From NCBI RefSeq assembly GCF_011602365.1, contig NZ_JAAONZ010000021.1, positions 1 through 64,000 of the forward strand: a DNA stretch of 64,000 nucleotides, in the 5' to 3' direction. The position numbers and the translations under genes were made by a program. This document shows, piece by piece, positions 37,553-47,148 of this stretch. The stretch is from Pseudomaricurvus hydrocarbonicus (GTDB taxonomy: Bacteria > Pseudomonadota > Gammaproteobacteria > Pseudomonadales > Cellvibrionaceae). The notes under the pieces are model-generated. The model saw only the letters and a program-made list of their open reading frames with translations. It was not told the DNA's origin and did no database searches. Numbering within the stretch: position 1 is the stretch's first letter; each line of letters opens with the position of its first letter.

Positions 37553-38815
37553 ATGCAAGATTTCACTGAACACAACGGCCAATTGTTTGCCGAACAGGTT
37601 TCCCTCACCGAGCTCGCCGAGCAGCACGGCACACCTTTGTACGTCTATAGCCGGGCCGCGTTCAGCCGCCATTATCAGGACTATGCCAACGCCCTGGGCG
37701 ATCACCCCGGCATGATCTGCTACGCCGTCAAAGCCAACTCCAACATTGCAGTACTCAATGTGCTGGCGCAACTGGGAGCGGGCTTCGACATCGTCTCCGA
37801 AGGTGAGCTGGAGCGCGTACTGCTCGCCGGTGGTGATCCCGCTCGTGTGGTCTTTTCCGGCGTCGGCAAAACTCCCGCCGAAATGCGCCGCGCCCTGGAT
37901 GTCGGTGTGCACTGTTTTAATGTCGAGTCCGAAGCCGAAGTGGATGTTCTGGCGGCTGTCGCGGCCGAGATGGGGAAAGTCGCCCGCGTCTCCCTGCGGG
38001 TTAATCCCGACGTGGATGCCAACACCCACCCCTACATTTCCACCGGTCTGAAAGAGAACAAGTTCGGTATCGATATCGCCGAAGCACCGCGGGTTTATGC
38101 CCATGCCAACCAGCTGGCGGCATTACAGGTGGTGGGCATTGATTGTCACATTGGCTCACAGCTGACCGAGCTGTCGCCGTTTGTCGATGCCCTCGACCGC
38201 GTTCTGCAACTGGTGGACCAGCTGGCAGAGCAGGGCATCACCATTAAACACCTGGACCTCGGCGGTGGCCTCGGCGTGACTTACAAAGACGAGCAACCGC
38301 CAGCGGTCGCCGATTACATGCAGGCCATCAAACAGCGTCTGGGCAATCGCCCGCTGTCACTGATCTTTGAGCCGGGTCGCTCCATTGCCGCCAACGCGGG
38401 CGTGCTGCTGACCAAAGTGGAATACCTGAAACCAACGCCACACAAAAATTTTGCCATTATCGACGCCGCCATGAACGACAACATCCGGCCGTCCCTGTAC
38501 CAGGCCTGGCAGGACATCCGTCCCCTCCAGCGCCGCGAGGGCGATACCCAGAGCTGGGATCTGGTCGGCCCAGTCTGTGAAACCGGTGACTTTCTCGGTA
38601 AAGAGCGTCAGCTAAACTTACAGACCGGCGATTTCCTGGCGGTGATGTCCTCGGGTGCCTACGGTTTTACCATGAGCTCCAATTACAACAGCCGGCCGCG
38701 GGCGGCCGAGGTCATGGTTGATGGAGATCAGGCCAGTGTGGTGAGAGCCAGGGAATCCCTTGCCAGCCTGACGCAAGGCGAAGTCCTGCTCTCGCAACAG
38801 TTGAAACCCAGTTGA
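37553..38815 (+). CDS. lysA: Diaminopimelate decarboxylase
   Basis: Final step of lysine synthesis: PLP-dependent decarboxylation of meso-diaminopimelate. 420 residues. PLP-lysine in YAVKANSN (about Lys60), ENKFGID, HIGSQL, DLGGGLGV, EPGRSIAANAG and the substrate motif CETGDFLGK. Followed by dapF. Its stop codon lies in a duplicated 21-mer. Confidence 0.97.
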   Translation: MQDFTEHNGQLFAEQVSLTELAEQHGTPLYVYSRAAFSRHYQDYANALGDHPGMICYAVKANSNIAVLNVLAQLGAGFDIVSEGELERVLLAGGDPARVVFSGVGKTPAEMRRALDVGVHCFNVESEAEVDVLAAVAAEMGKVARVSLRVNPDVDANTHPYISTGLKENKFGIDIAEAPRVYAHANQLAALQVVGIDCHIGSQLTELSPFVDALDRVLQLVDQLAEQGITIKHLDLGGGLGVTYKDEQPPAVADYMQAIKQRLGNRPLSLIFEPGRSIAANAGVLLTKVEYLKPTPHKNFAIIDAAMNDNIRPSLYQAWQDIRPLQRREGDTQSWDLVGPVCETGDFLGKERQLNLQTGDFLAVMSSGAYGFTMSSNYNSRPRAAEVMVDGDQASVVRARESLASLTQGEVLLSQQLKPS

Positions 38816-38873
38816 ACTGTTAGCTGTGAACGGAGTAATTGAACCTTTACCCGTTGAATTGTTAGCTGTGAAC
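38811..38873 (+). repeat. 21-bp repeat at the lysA stop
   Basis: GTTGAACTGTTAGCTGTGAAC at 38811-38831 contains the lysA TGA; a near-identical copy (one mismatch, C to T) lies at 38853-38873. Period 42. Another stop-spanning duplication. Confidence 0.8.
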
Positions 38874-38973
38874 TTATACATGTAGCCCCGTTGCCCCAAT
38901 CCACGACACACCCCGGGCGACAGGGTTACGGCAATACTAAAACCTACGGATGCCCGACGAGGACTGACCACCA

Positions 38974-39804
38974 GTGAGACTACGATTCACCAAAATGCAC
39001 GGCCTCGGCAATGATTTTATCGTCATCGACGGTATCAGCCAGCGCATCCGCCTGAGCGAAGATAAAATTCGCCGCCTGGCCGACCGGCGTTTTGGAGTGG
39101 GGTGCGATCAGATACTGCTGGTGGAAGTGCCACAGAATCCGGACGTGGATTTCCGCTACCGCATTTACAACGCCGACGGCTCCGAAGTGGAGAACTGCGG
39201 CAATGGCGCCCGCTGTTTCGCCCGTTTTGTCATCGAGCGCAAGCTCACCGGCAAACGCGACATTGTGGTTGAAACGGCCAACGGCATCATGACCCTGCAT
39301 ACACTGGACAACGGCGATGTGCGTGTGAATATGGGCGAACCGCGCCTGACGCCCTCGGAGATTCCCTTTACCGCCGACCAGCAGGCGGTCACCTATGCGC
39401 TGCCACTGTCCAGCACCACCCTGGAAATCAGTGCGGTCTCCATGGGCAATCCCCACGCAGTGGCCCTGGTTGACGATGTCAACACCGCGCCCGTTGAACA
39501 GTGGGGCCCCGAGGTGGAATCCCACCCGCTGTTCCCGCAACGGGTCAATGCCGGCTTCATGCAAATCGTTTCACGTCAGGAAATCAACCTCAGGGTTTAC
39601 GAACGCGGCAGTGGAGAAACCCTCGCCTGCGGTACAGGCGCCTGCGCTGCGGTAGTGGCCGGACGCTTGCGCAACCTGTTAGACTCCGTGGTAAAGGTGA
39701 ATCTGCCCGGTGGCAGCCTGACCATAGAATGGCAGGGTGAAGGTCAAACGGTACTGATGTCCGGACCCGCGACGCACGTGTTTCATGGTCAGGTAAAGAT
39801 TTAA
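38974..39804 (+). CDS. dapF: Diaminopimelate epimerase
   Basis: Converts LL- to meso-diaminopimelate for lysine and peptidoglycan. 276 residues, two-fold pseudo-symmetric, cofactor-free. The catalytic cysteine pair is visible: Cys75 in ENCGNGARC and Cys219 in LACGTGACA. Start is GTG 38974 ([15 protein letters not shown]). Confidence 0.98.
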   Translation: MRLRFTKMHGLGNDFIVIDGISQRIRLSEDKIRRLADRRFGVGCDQILLVEVPQNPDVDFRYRIYNADGSEVENCGNGARCFARFVIERKLTGKRDIVVETANGIMTLHTLDNGDVRVNMGEPRLTPSEIPFTADQQAVTYALPLSSTTLEISAVSMGNPHAVALVDDVNTAPVEQWGPEVESHPLFPQRVNAGFMQIVSRQEINLRVYERGSGETLACGTGACAAVVAGRLRNLLDSVVKVNLPGGSLTIEWQGEGQTVLMSGPATHVFHGQVKI

Positions 39805-39816
39805 CCCTTTTCAACA

Positions 39817-39844
39817 GCCAAAGGTCATAAGCGAAAGGTCACAG
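39817..39844 (+). repeat. 14-bp duplication after dapF
   Basis: GCCAAAGGTCATAA (39817-39830) followed by GCGAAAGGTCACAG (39831-39844). Fills most of the short dapF - DUF484 spacer. Confidence 0.6.
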
Positions 39845-39850
39845 CTGAAT

Positions 39851-40543
39851 ATGAGCGATCAAACAGTTATCGACACGGAAAACGCCATCACCGAAGAGCA
39901 GGTTACATTGTATCTGCGCAAGCACCCGGACTATTTCGTAAAGCAGCCTGGTTTGCTGGCTGATTTACGCTTACCGCACGCCAGCGGTGAAGCCATTTCA
40001 CTGGTGGAGAGACAAGTCTCGATCCTGCGCGAACGCAACATGGACATGCGCCACCGCCTCAGCAAACTGCTCGACAATGCCCGCGACAATGACCGTTTGT
40101 TTGATAAAACCAAGCGACTGGTGCTGGCCTTACTGGAGGGCAAAGGTCTCACCGATATCGTTGATTCTCTGTATTACAGTTTCAAAAACGATTTTAAAAT
40201 TCACTACACCACCCTGATTCTGTTTGCCGATCCCGACTCTCTGCCCAAGTCCAAAGCCCGGGTAGAGCCGTTGAGTGAAGCGCGCGAGAGCATTGGCCAG
40301 GCGCTGAAAAACAACAAACCCCTGTGTGGTATCCTCTCCCCCAAGGAAGTGAAATACCTGTTCCCGGAACATTCGCAAAATGTCGGTTCCAGCGCACTCG
40401 TGCCGCTCATTCACGGCAACTCGTTTGGGGTGCTGGCCATCGCCAACCGCGACCCCAATTACTACCGCTCCAGCATGGGCACACTGTTTCTCAGTTACAT
40501 CGCCGAAGTGCTTAACCGACAGCTGCCCCGGCACCTGCCCTAG
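39851..40543 (+). CDS. DUF484 (GAF-like) protein
   Basis: 230 residues. Starts with EEQVTLYLRKHPDYFVKQPGLLADLRLPH, the DUF484 signature, followed by SLVERQVSILRERNMDMRHRL (coiled coil) and a GAF-like C-terminal half ending GTLFLSYIAEVLNRQLPRH. Always found between dapF and xerC in Pseudomonas-type genomes. Function unknown, possibly linked to XerC. Confidence 0.92.
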   Translation: MSDQTVIDTENAITEEQVTLYLRKHPDYFVKQPGLLADLRLPHASGEAISLVERQVSILRERNMDMRHRLSKLLDNARDNDRLFDKTKRLVLALLEGKGLTDIVDSLYYSFKNDFKIHYTTLILFADPDSLPKSKARVEPLSEARESIGQALKNNKPLCGILSPKEVKYLFPEHSQNVGSSALVPLIHGNSFGVLAIANRDPNYYRSSMGTLFLSYIAEVLNRQLPRHLP

Positions 40544-40676
40544 CCTAGAACCGGCAGACAGCCATAAACCAACAGCAGGTCGTTTTCTGAGTGCCTGCGT
40601 GAGCCAATTGTGCGCTCGTGATAAATCGGTATTTTGTGCCTTCAGGCGCGATGTCGATGAGCGACGACTTAATCAC

Positions 40677-41624
40677 ATGAGCCCCCCCATGACTGAGCTA
40701 ACTTCGCTCGAACAAACCCTGGAGAGTTTTTACCAGTACCTGCGATTTGAAAAACAGCTATCGGCCAATACCCTTGTCAGCTACCAGCGTGATCTCGTCC
40801 GCCTGAGCCGCTACTGCCAGAACCAGCAACTTACCCTGATCGATCTTCAGCATCATCATATCCGCCACTGTCTGGCACAGCTCCACCGCCAGGAGCTTCA
40901 GCCGCGCAGCTTGCAGCGCTGGCTGTCGGCGTTGCGAACATTCTTCCAATATTGCCTGAAGCAGAAGCTGATCAGCGTTAACCCCTGCACCGGCCTGCAA
41001 GCACCCAAGGCCAAAAAGCCCCTGCCCAAAGCGCTGGATGTGGATCAGGCGATTCAGTTTGTGGAAGTCCGCGGAGACGATTTTCTCTCGGTGCGCGACC
41101 GGGCCTGCCTGGAACTGTTTTATTCTTCCGGGCTGCGACTGAGCGAACTGGTGTCGCTCAACTGGAGCGATGTGGACCTTGCACAAGGTCAGTTGAGGGT
41201 CACCGGTAAAGGCAATAAAACCCGTGAACTGCCCGTCGGCAGACCTGCCCGAGCGGCATTGGCGGCGTGGCAGAAAAAACAGCTAAGCACCTGTGGCGAA
41301 GACATCGCTGCCATTTTCACGCAAAAAAAGGGCAAGCGTCTGAGCCCCAGAAGCATCCAGCTGCGTTTTGAAAAACTCAGTGTTACCCAGGGAGTCGACC
41401 AGTCAGTGCACCCGCACAAGTTGCGACACTCGTTTGCCAGTCACCTGTTGGAGTCCAGTGGTGACCTCAGAGCGGTACAGGAACTGCTGGGACACGCCAA
41501 CCTTTCAACCACCCAGGTCTATACCCACCTGGACTTTCAACACCTGGCCAAAGTCTATGACAATGCCCATCCGCGGGCCAAAAGCCGTCAGCCGAGCGGT
41601 GATGACGACACCACCGAGACCTGA
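40677..41624 (+). CDS. xerC: Tyrosine recombinase XerC
   Basis: Chromosome-dimer resolution at dif with XerD. 315 residues from ATG 40677 (an ATG at 40689 would give 311). N-terminal SAM-like core-binding domain (LESFYQYLRFEKQLSANTL) then the catalytic domain with Arg in SSGLRLSELVSLNWSD, Lys in TGKGNKTRELPVG, HKLRHSFASHLLESSGDLR, ELLGHANLSTTQVYTHLDF (His and the nucleophile Tyr). Follows the DUF484 gene. Confidence 0.96.
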   Translation: MSPPMTELTSLEQTLESFYQYLRFEKQLSANTLVSYQRDLVRLSRYCQNQQLTLIDLQHHHIRHCLAQLHRQELQPRSLQRWLSALRTFFQYCLKQKLISVNPCTGLQAPKAKKPLPKALDVDQAIQFVEVRGDDFLSVRDRACLELFYSSGLRLSELVSLNWSDVDLAQGQLRVTGKGNKTRELPVGRPARAALAAWQKKQLSTCGEDIAAIFTQKKGKRLSPRSIQLRFEKLSVTQGVDQSVHPHKLRHSFASHLLESSGDLRAVQELLGHANLSTTQVYTHLDFQHLAKVYDNAHPRAKSRQPSGDDDTTET

Positions 41625-41813
41625 GTCCGCCGTTTGGAAAGCGTTTATTCGAGAAGCCTTGAGCCTTGGTGTGCGCAGCCAGAGAGCCGTCAGCCATGAC
41701 CGCCGTCAGCCCTGTGAGCTCATAATCGGTTAAACCCTTAGCCAACAGCAAAACCCCTGATTGGCGGCAGAAACCAAAGCCAGGGGTCCAGCCGTCAATC
41801 CAGCCAGCCCGGT

Positions 41814-42014
41814 TTAGATAGGCCGGCTGCAATAATTATTGATGGGTTTTTGAGGCGGATCGGCAGAGATATGCGCATCGACCTGTTGGATCTGTCCCCC
41901 CCTGGCCAAGAAGGCTTCCACTTCATTCTGCAGCTGTTCTCTCAGCTTTTTGCGAGCACCCACGGTGTGATCCTCGAGACGCTCTTCTCTTTCTTCCAAA
42001 ACATCCTGAGTCAT
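41814..42014 (-). CDS. sutA: SutA-like RNA-polymerase-associated small protein
   Basis: 66 residues, ATG at 42014 preceded by CGGGGGTATTT. The C-terminal half (VEAFLARGGQIQQV, ADPPQKPINNYCSRPI) is very like the end of Pseudomonas SutA, which binds RNA polymerase and stimulates transcription during slow growth. The Pseudomonas gene also lies a few genes beyond xerC. This copy is much shorter: the long acidic N-terminal tail of SutA is cut down to about MTQDVLEEREERLEDH. Recognition rests on memory of the family's C-terminal motif. Confidence 0.7.
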   Translation of the reverse strand: MTQDVLEEREERLEDHTVGARKKLREQLQNEVEAFLARGGQIQQVDAHISADPPQKPINNYCSRPI

Positions 42015-42270
42015 AAATACCCCCGAAACATTTCAGTCTGTAAACCATTAGGTCGTTAGCAACCCGGTGATCTTTTAACAAAAAAACACTGAAGTTTGTG
42101 TCAGGCAGGCGCCATTTCCCTGAGTAAGCGCAACTGCGTGCCTGAACGCTGTATTTATAGACCAACTTTCAATTGCTTGACCACCACCAATCGATGAATT
42201 TTTTAGTCTTTTTTGCTCTAGAATATGCGAACATCATCATCAGATAGTAATTACTTTCCTGTGAACCAAG

Positions 42271-43020
42271 ATGACTCATGACACGCCAGCAGCGACTTTT
42301 AACGTTCATTTGCCGGAGCTTTTGCGCGAGCAATGTGACACGCCCCCCAATGTGTTGATCAGTGCCTGTCTGGCCGGGGAGAACGTGCGTTACGACGGTA
42401 AGGAAAAGGGCTTGCGTCCCGGACTCTCTACGCTGAGGCACTACCTGAAGCTGGTCCGGCACTGCCCCGAAATGGACGCCGGCATGGGCGTGCCCCGCGC
42501 CCCGATCCAGTGGGTACAACGCCATCGGCAAGCGCCACAACTGGAGTGGGTGGAACATCCCGCAAGCGCGGTCGATTACCCCCTCGAAGCACAGGCGACA
42601 GCATGGTGTCAGCGCTGGAACGAGCAACATCAGGGGCCGCTTAGCGCCGCGATCCTCAAAGCCCGCTCCCCCAGTTGTGGCAACGGCACGACCCCTCTGA
42701 TGAATGCGGTCAACCAACCACTAGGCGTCATGGACGGTCTGTTTACCGCCACCCTGAAAAGTTTTTTCCCCCAGCTGGTGATCCTCGATGAGAGCTACTT
42801 TACTCACCCCACTGACGCCCACTGGTTTATTCTCGGGCTGTATCTGCAACAGAATGCACAACGGGTAAACCAGCCTGAAGTTTCACACGGGGTCACCGGG
42901 ATGGCCATCAAGCAACTGCACCACCTGCTGCGCTGGAACGGCAACCTGCAACACTTTTTGGACACCCCCCGACAAGACCGCCAACAGAGACTGGCCGCCC
43001 TGTCTGACGAGAACCCTTAA
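42271..43020 (+). CDS. DUF523 family protein (TudS-like)
   Basis: 249 residues. Core DUF523 cysteine blocks: ISACLAGENVRYDG, HCPEMDAGMGVPR and KARSPSCGNG, three cysteines that in the related thiouracil desulfurase TudS bind a [4Fe-4S] cluster. It carries an N-terminal lead of about 25 residues and a C-terminal extension of about 70 residues (YLQQNAQRVNQPEVSHGVTG ... QDRQQRLAAL) not needed for the core fold. Substrate unknown. ATG 42271; a terminator-like hairpin follows. Confidence 0.8.
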   Translation: MTHDTPAATFNVHLPELLREQCDTPPNVLISACLAGENVRYDGKEKGLRPGLSTLRHYLKLVRHCPEMDAGMGVPRAPIQWVQRHRQAPQLEWVEHPASAVDYPLEAQATAWCQRWNEQHQGPLSAAILKARSPSCGNGTTPLMNAVNQPLGVMDGLFTATLKSFFPQLVILDESYFTHPTDAHWFILGLYLQQNAQRVNQPEVSHGVTGMAIKQLHHLLRWNGNLQHFLDTPRQDRQQRLAALSDENP

Positions 43021-43112
43021 GGCCTCATTGCCGCCACTCAAGTTCCTGTGGTCACCGTCAGCGCCCGCAGAAAAACGCCCATGCGACCCCTGATGGGTCA
43101 AACCGTAGGCAC

Positions 43113-43140
43113 AAAAAAAGCCGGCATGGCCGACTTTTCT
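43113..43140 (+). terminator. Terminator after DUF523 gene
   Basis: AAAAAAAGCCGGC - ATG - GCCGACTTTTCT: stem with one mismatch, ending in a T-run, about 95 bases after the stop. Confidence 0.7.
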
Positions 43141-43301
43141 CACATTACTCACATGTTTTACCATCGAAACAGCAAGGCTGGTCTTAATTCGAAAGGCCTG
43201 ACTCAGCGACAGAGGCTCAAACGCCCCATTGCGTCTTCAAAAATGTTCCATACTGCCTGCAATAAAACCGATACTGCCTGAGCAATGTCCGTCAGTGCAA
43301 T

Positions 43302-43703
<402 letters not shown>

Positions 43704-43863
43704 TCAACACCAAACACCAAACCGTTATGACATGTAATGGTTTCTACAATATCACGCTTATGCGGGCATAGACCAGACAGCGATTTCCGAGAAAGCCCCT
43801 AAGCCTGTATTTTGTGCCAAATACCGCCTGACGTCTACCGCGTGGCACCCGGCAAGCGGGTAC

Positions 43864-43897
43864 AAAAAAGCCCGACTGTTTGCACAGCCGGGCTTTT
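43864..43897 (-). terminator. Terminator of amtB
   Basis: AAAAAAGCCCGACTGT - TTGC - ACAGCCGGGCTTTT on the plus strand; on the minus strand the stem is followed by a T-run. It separates amtB from the downstream glnK copy, which therefore uses its own promoter. Confidence 0.85.
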
Positions 43898-43927
43898 GAA
43901 TAGCCATCAATCAAGTCGAGCGAGGGC

Positions 43928-45160
43928 TTATTTGGTAGTGAACTCTGGGTATGCTTCCATACCACACTCTGCCAGATCGACACCGCTGAACTCTTCTTCT
44001 TCAGAGACACGGATGCCCATCACAGCTTTCAGGATACCCCAAACGATCAGGCTCACAACGAACACCCAAACGAAGATGGTAGCCGCACCGATCAGCTGGC
44101 CAGAGAAAGAAGAATCGCCATTGGTCACAGGAACCAGCAACAGACCCAACAGACCCACAACACCGTGAACAGAGATAGCACCGACGGGATCATCGATCTT
44201 CAGCTTGTCCAGAGTCAGGATGCTGAACACAACCAGAACACCACCCAGAGCACCGAACAGAGTTGCCTGCAGGGCAGATGGGGTATCAGGACCAGCGGTG
44301 ATCGCAACCAGACCAGCCAGAGCACCGTTCAGAGCCATGGTCAGATCGGCTTTGCCGAACAGGATGCGGGCCACAATCAGAGCACCGATCAAACCACCGG
44401 CAGCGGCAGCGTTGGTGTTCATGAAGACGATCGCCACAGAGTTGGCAGAATCAACAGACGCAGTCGCCAGTACGGAACCACCGTTGAAACCGAACCAGCC
44501 CAACCACAGGATGAAAGTACCCAAAGTGGCCAGAGGCAGGTTTGCACCCGGGAAAGCGTTGACTTCACCGTTAGCGCCGTATTTGCCTTTACGTGAACCC
44601 AGCAGCAGGACACCTGCCAGAGCAGCAGCAGCACCAGCCATGTGAACAATACCGGAACCCGCGAAGTCAAGGAAACCCAGGTCGCCCAGCGTGTACATGC
44701 CGAATACAGCCTCGCCACCCCAGGTCCAGGCACCTTCCATGGGGTAGATGAAACCGGTCATCACCACAGCAAACGCCAGGAAAGCCCACAACTTCATACG
44801 CTCGGCAACCGCACCGGAGACGATGGACATGGCCGTCGCAACGAAGACAACCTGGAAGTAGAAGTCGGCAGAAGGTGCGTAGCTCGCAGGCTCTTCAGCG
44901 CCAGTCACGCCATTGCCCATGATGCCGGACAGGAACCAGTCGCCGCCGTACATGAAGTGGTAACCACTGACCATGTACATGGTACAAGCCACCGCAAACA
45001 GGGCGATGTTCTTGGTCAGGATTTCAGTGGTGTTTTTGGAGCGAACCAGGCCCGCTTCCAGCATGGCGAAACCAGCCGCCATCCACATTACCAGTGCGCC
45101 GCACACCAAGAAATAAAAGGTGTCCAAGGCGTACTGCAATTCGAAAATTGAGTTTTCCAT
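43928..45160 (-). CDS. amtB: AmtB ammonium transporter
   Basis: 410 residues, eleven hydrophobic helices. Pore features: twin histidines in SGIVHMAGAAA and ISVHGVVGLLG, the family signature block GAWTWGGEAVFG and LGWFGFNGGSV. There is no cleavable signal peptide: the N-terminus MENSIFELQYALDTFYFLVC begins right before the first helix. Regulated by GlnK binding; glnK-amtB pairing seen directly upstream. Confidence 0.97.
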   Translation of the reverse strand: MENSIFELQYALDTFYFLVCGALVMWMAAGFAMLEAGLVRSKNTTEILTKNIALFAVACTMYMVSGYHFMYGGDWFLSGIMGNGVTGAEEPASYAPSADFYFQVVFVATAMSIVSGAVAERMKLWAFLAFAVVMTGFIYPMEGAWTWGGEAVFGMYTLGDLGFLDFAGSGIVHMAGAAAALAGVLLLGSRKGKYGANGEVNAFPGANLPLATLGTFILWLGWFGFNGGSVLATASVDSANSVAIVFMNTNAAAAGGLIGALIVARILFGKADLTMALNGALAGLVAITAGPDTPSALQATLFGALGGVLVVFSILTLDKLKIDDPVGAISVHGVVGLLGLLLVPVTNGDSSFSGQLIGAATIFVWVFVVSLIVWGILKAVMGIRVSEEEEFSGVDLAECGMEAYPEFTTK

Positions 45161-45218
45161 TGCGTTTCTCCGGGAGAATTAACGTTTAATTATGTTTGAG
45201 CGTTACGATCCACTCTGT

Positions 45219-45569
<351 letters not shown>

Positions 45570-45600
45570 TTAATGACGCGCATTCGCGCCGCTAAGATAA

Positions 45601-45628
45601 AAGCGCCGGGCACAGGGCCCGGCCGCTG
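45601..45628 (-). terminator. Attenuator-like hairpin between torF and glnK
   Basis: GCCGGGC - ACAGG - GCCCGGC, extended by AGCG/CGCT, and followed on the minus strand by TTTTATC. It lies just after torF, so torF may be made in excess over glnK-amtB from the common promoter. Confidence 0.6.
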
Positions 45629-45643
45629 TATAAATGACAGACC

Positions 45644-46294
45644 TTACAGATCGAAAGATTTGCCGATGGTGAAGATGAGAGCTTCGTCGTCGTCACCACC
45701 GCCAGTGTCTTCGTCGTTTAAGATCAAAGCTACACCCAGATCAATGCCAGATACGGTGGTGTCATAACCCAGCTGGATGAAATCACCGTCAAAGTCTTTA
45801 CCCCAAGTAGCATACGTACCGTAAAAGCCATTGTGGGATAAGGTGACAGCGGTGTAATCGTAATCAGACTCTTCCAAAATGCCGGCAGCTTCGTCATCAC
45901 CTTGCTCACCGACGGAGTATTCCAGGCTAATAAACTTGTAACCCAGATAAAAATTGGCTTCGTTGTACTCACTGTCGAATTCACCGGTGTACTGGTAAGT
46001 GGTTGCACCAATGCCGAAAGAGAAACCGCTTTCAGTTTCCATGCCCCAGCCCAGGTAACCATCCACTTCCAGACCGTCACCCACATCCGCCGTCCAGGCA
46101 CCGACGTAGAAACCGCCGTTTGTATAATCGATACCGGCGGAGGCCGAACTTTCTTCCTGGTAGATACCGCGGAAATAGTACTCGGACGCATAGCCAACAT
46201 TGGCAGAAAAGCTACCTTCGGCCATAACTGGGGTAGCACTTACAGCGCCGACGGTCAGGGCAACAGCTGCTGCCAATTGGGTTAATTTGTTCAT
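45644..46294 (-). CDS. TorF-family putative outer-membrane porin
   Basis: 216 residues with signal peptide (LAAAVALTVGAVSATPVMA) and a Gcw_chp/TorF barrel: NVGYASEYYFRGIYQEESSA near the N-terminus is the signature, ending in FTIGKSFDL. Very acidic mature sequence. Found next to glnK-amtB in many gammaproteobacteria, suggesting a role in nitrogen-compound entry. RBS AGAGGAAG on the minus strand. Driven by the sigma-54 promoter at 46393. Confidence 0.88.
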   Translation of the reverse strand: MNKLTQLAAAVALTVGAVSATPVMAEGSFSANVGYASEYYFRGIYQEESSASAGIDYTNGGFYVGAWTADVGDGLEVDGYLGWGMETESGFSFGIGATTYQYTGEFDSEYNEANFYLGYKFISLEYSVGEQGDDEAAGILEESDYDYTAVTLSHNGFYGTYATWGKDFDGDFIQLGYDTTVSGIDLGVALILNDEDTGGGDDDEALIFTIGKSFDL

Positions 46295-46392
46295 GGAACT
46301 TCCTCTCGTTCTTTGTATTTAAGTTGATTCTGTAATAAGCCGACTTCGCTTTTAGAAGCTTATTTGTTTGTTTAAACGGCTTGCCCTGTATT

Positions 46393-46408
46393 AGCACATT
46401 GCTTGCCA
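46393..46408 (-). promoter_or_regulatory. Sigma-54 promoter of torF-glnK-amtB
   Basis: Minus strand TTGGCAAGCAATGTGCTA: GG-N10-GC with a good -24 box (TGGCAAG) and an acceptable -12 box. Predicted start near 46383, about 90 bases before torF. Confidence 0.75.
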
Positions 46409-46449
46409 ACTTTAAAATATCCATATATATCAATAAGTTAATGCCATCA

Positions 46450-46464
46450 TGCACTGCATGTGCG
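46450..46464. promoter_or_regulatory. Candidate NtrC site, proximal
   Basis: TGCACTGCATGTGCG, a GCAC-N5-GTGC dyad. The NtrC consensus is TGCACC-N5-GGTGCA. It lies about 75 bases upstream of the predicted torF start, weaker than the distal one. Confidence 0.5.
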
Positions 46465-46534
46465 CACACAGGGGCACAACTTAATGCGCCAAAGCCCAGT
46501 CTGAGTGCACAAATATATGACATGCACCACAATG

Positions 46535-46551
46535 AGCACCGCGTTGGTGCA
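46535..46551. promoter_or_regulatory. NtrC enhancer site, distal
   Basis: AGCACCGCGTTGGTGCA: perfect GCACC-N5-GGTGC inverted repeat matching the NtrC operator, about 160 bases upstream of the sigma-54 start. Confidence 0.75.
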
Positions 46552-46653
46552 AAAGTAATCTGCCGCTGCCAATTGCCTTCAGGTAGAATGAAAATGTTGC
46601 CAATAACCGCCATCGAAACCCTCTTCAAACTGAAAACACAGCAGGACACCGCC

Positions 46654-46902
46654 ATGATTGAACAGCTGGCACGCAGCCTTTTAAATGACCTTAAAGCCGC
46701 TATTCCTTCCTCCACCAGTGAACTTCCAGAGCGTGAACTGCGCAGCCTGCTGGAGCGCACCTTGCGGAAAATGAACCTCGTTTCGAGGGATGAGTTTGAT
46801 GCCCAGCAAGCGGTGCTGATGCGTACCCGGGAAAAACTGGAAGCATTGGAGCAACAGCTCGCAGAGCTGGAAACCGCTGCACAGGACAGTTCGGGGTCTT
46901 GA
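46654..46902 (+). CDS. ubiK: UbiK (YqiC), ubiquinone biosynthesis accessory factor
   Basis: 82 residues, BMFP-type coiled coil: MIEQLARSLLNDLKAAI amphipathic helix, then LRSLLERTLRKMNLVSRDEFDAQQAVLMRTREKLEAL-type coiled coil (about 35-72). UbiK helps organise the Ubi complex and binds lipids. ATG at 46654. Between glnK/amtB and yifB in Pseudomonas as here. Confidence 0.9.
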   Translation: MIEQLARSLLNDLKAAIPSSTSELPERELRSLLERTLRKMNLVSRDEFDAQQAVLMRTREKLEALEQQLAELETAAQDSSGS

Positions 46903-46907
46903 ATTGA

Positions 46908-46974
46908 AAGTGGCGAGTGGCGAGTGGCGAGTGGCGAGTGGCGAGTGGCGAGTGGCGAGTGGCGAGTGGCGAGT
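46908..46974 (+). repeat. Heptamer tandem repeat (GAGTGGC)x8
   Basis: AAGTGGC, then eight perfect GAGTGGC units (46915-46970) and a partial GAGT. It starts six bases after the ubiK stop, in the direction of ubiK. One base different from the GAGTGAC array at 10753. Confidence 0.95.
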
Positions 46975-47148
46975 AAAAAATACTGACACACAACAGGCCA
47001 TAAAAGACCAAAGGTCGGTAGCAACTCATACCAAGGTGTGGAGTTGCGGTCTTAGTTGCAGATACCCACCCCCTGGCACTGGCGGCGCACTGGCTTTTCG
47101 CCACCAGCAACCCTAAGCTCAGGCCTTTTGACCAAGCAGGGAATGCCT

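Noticed and set aside
43048-43281. Small open frame after the DUF523 gene
   Set aside because: It contains the terminator hairpin of that gene and has no family features.
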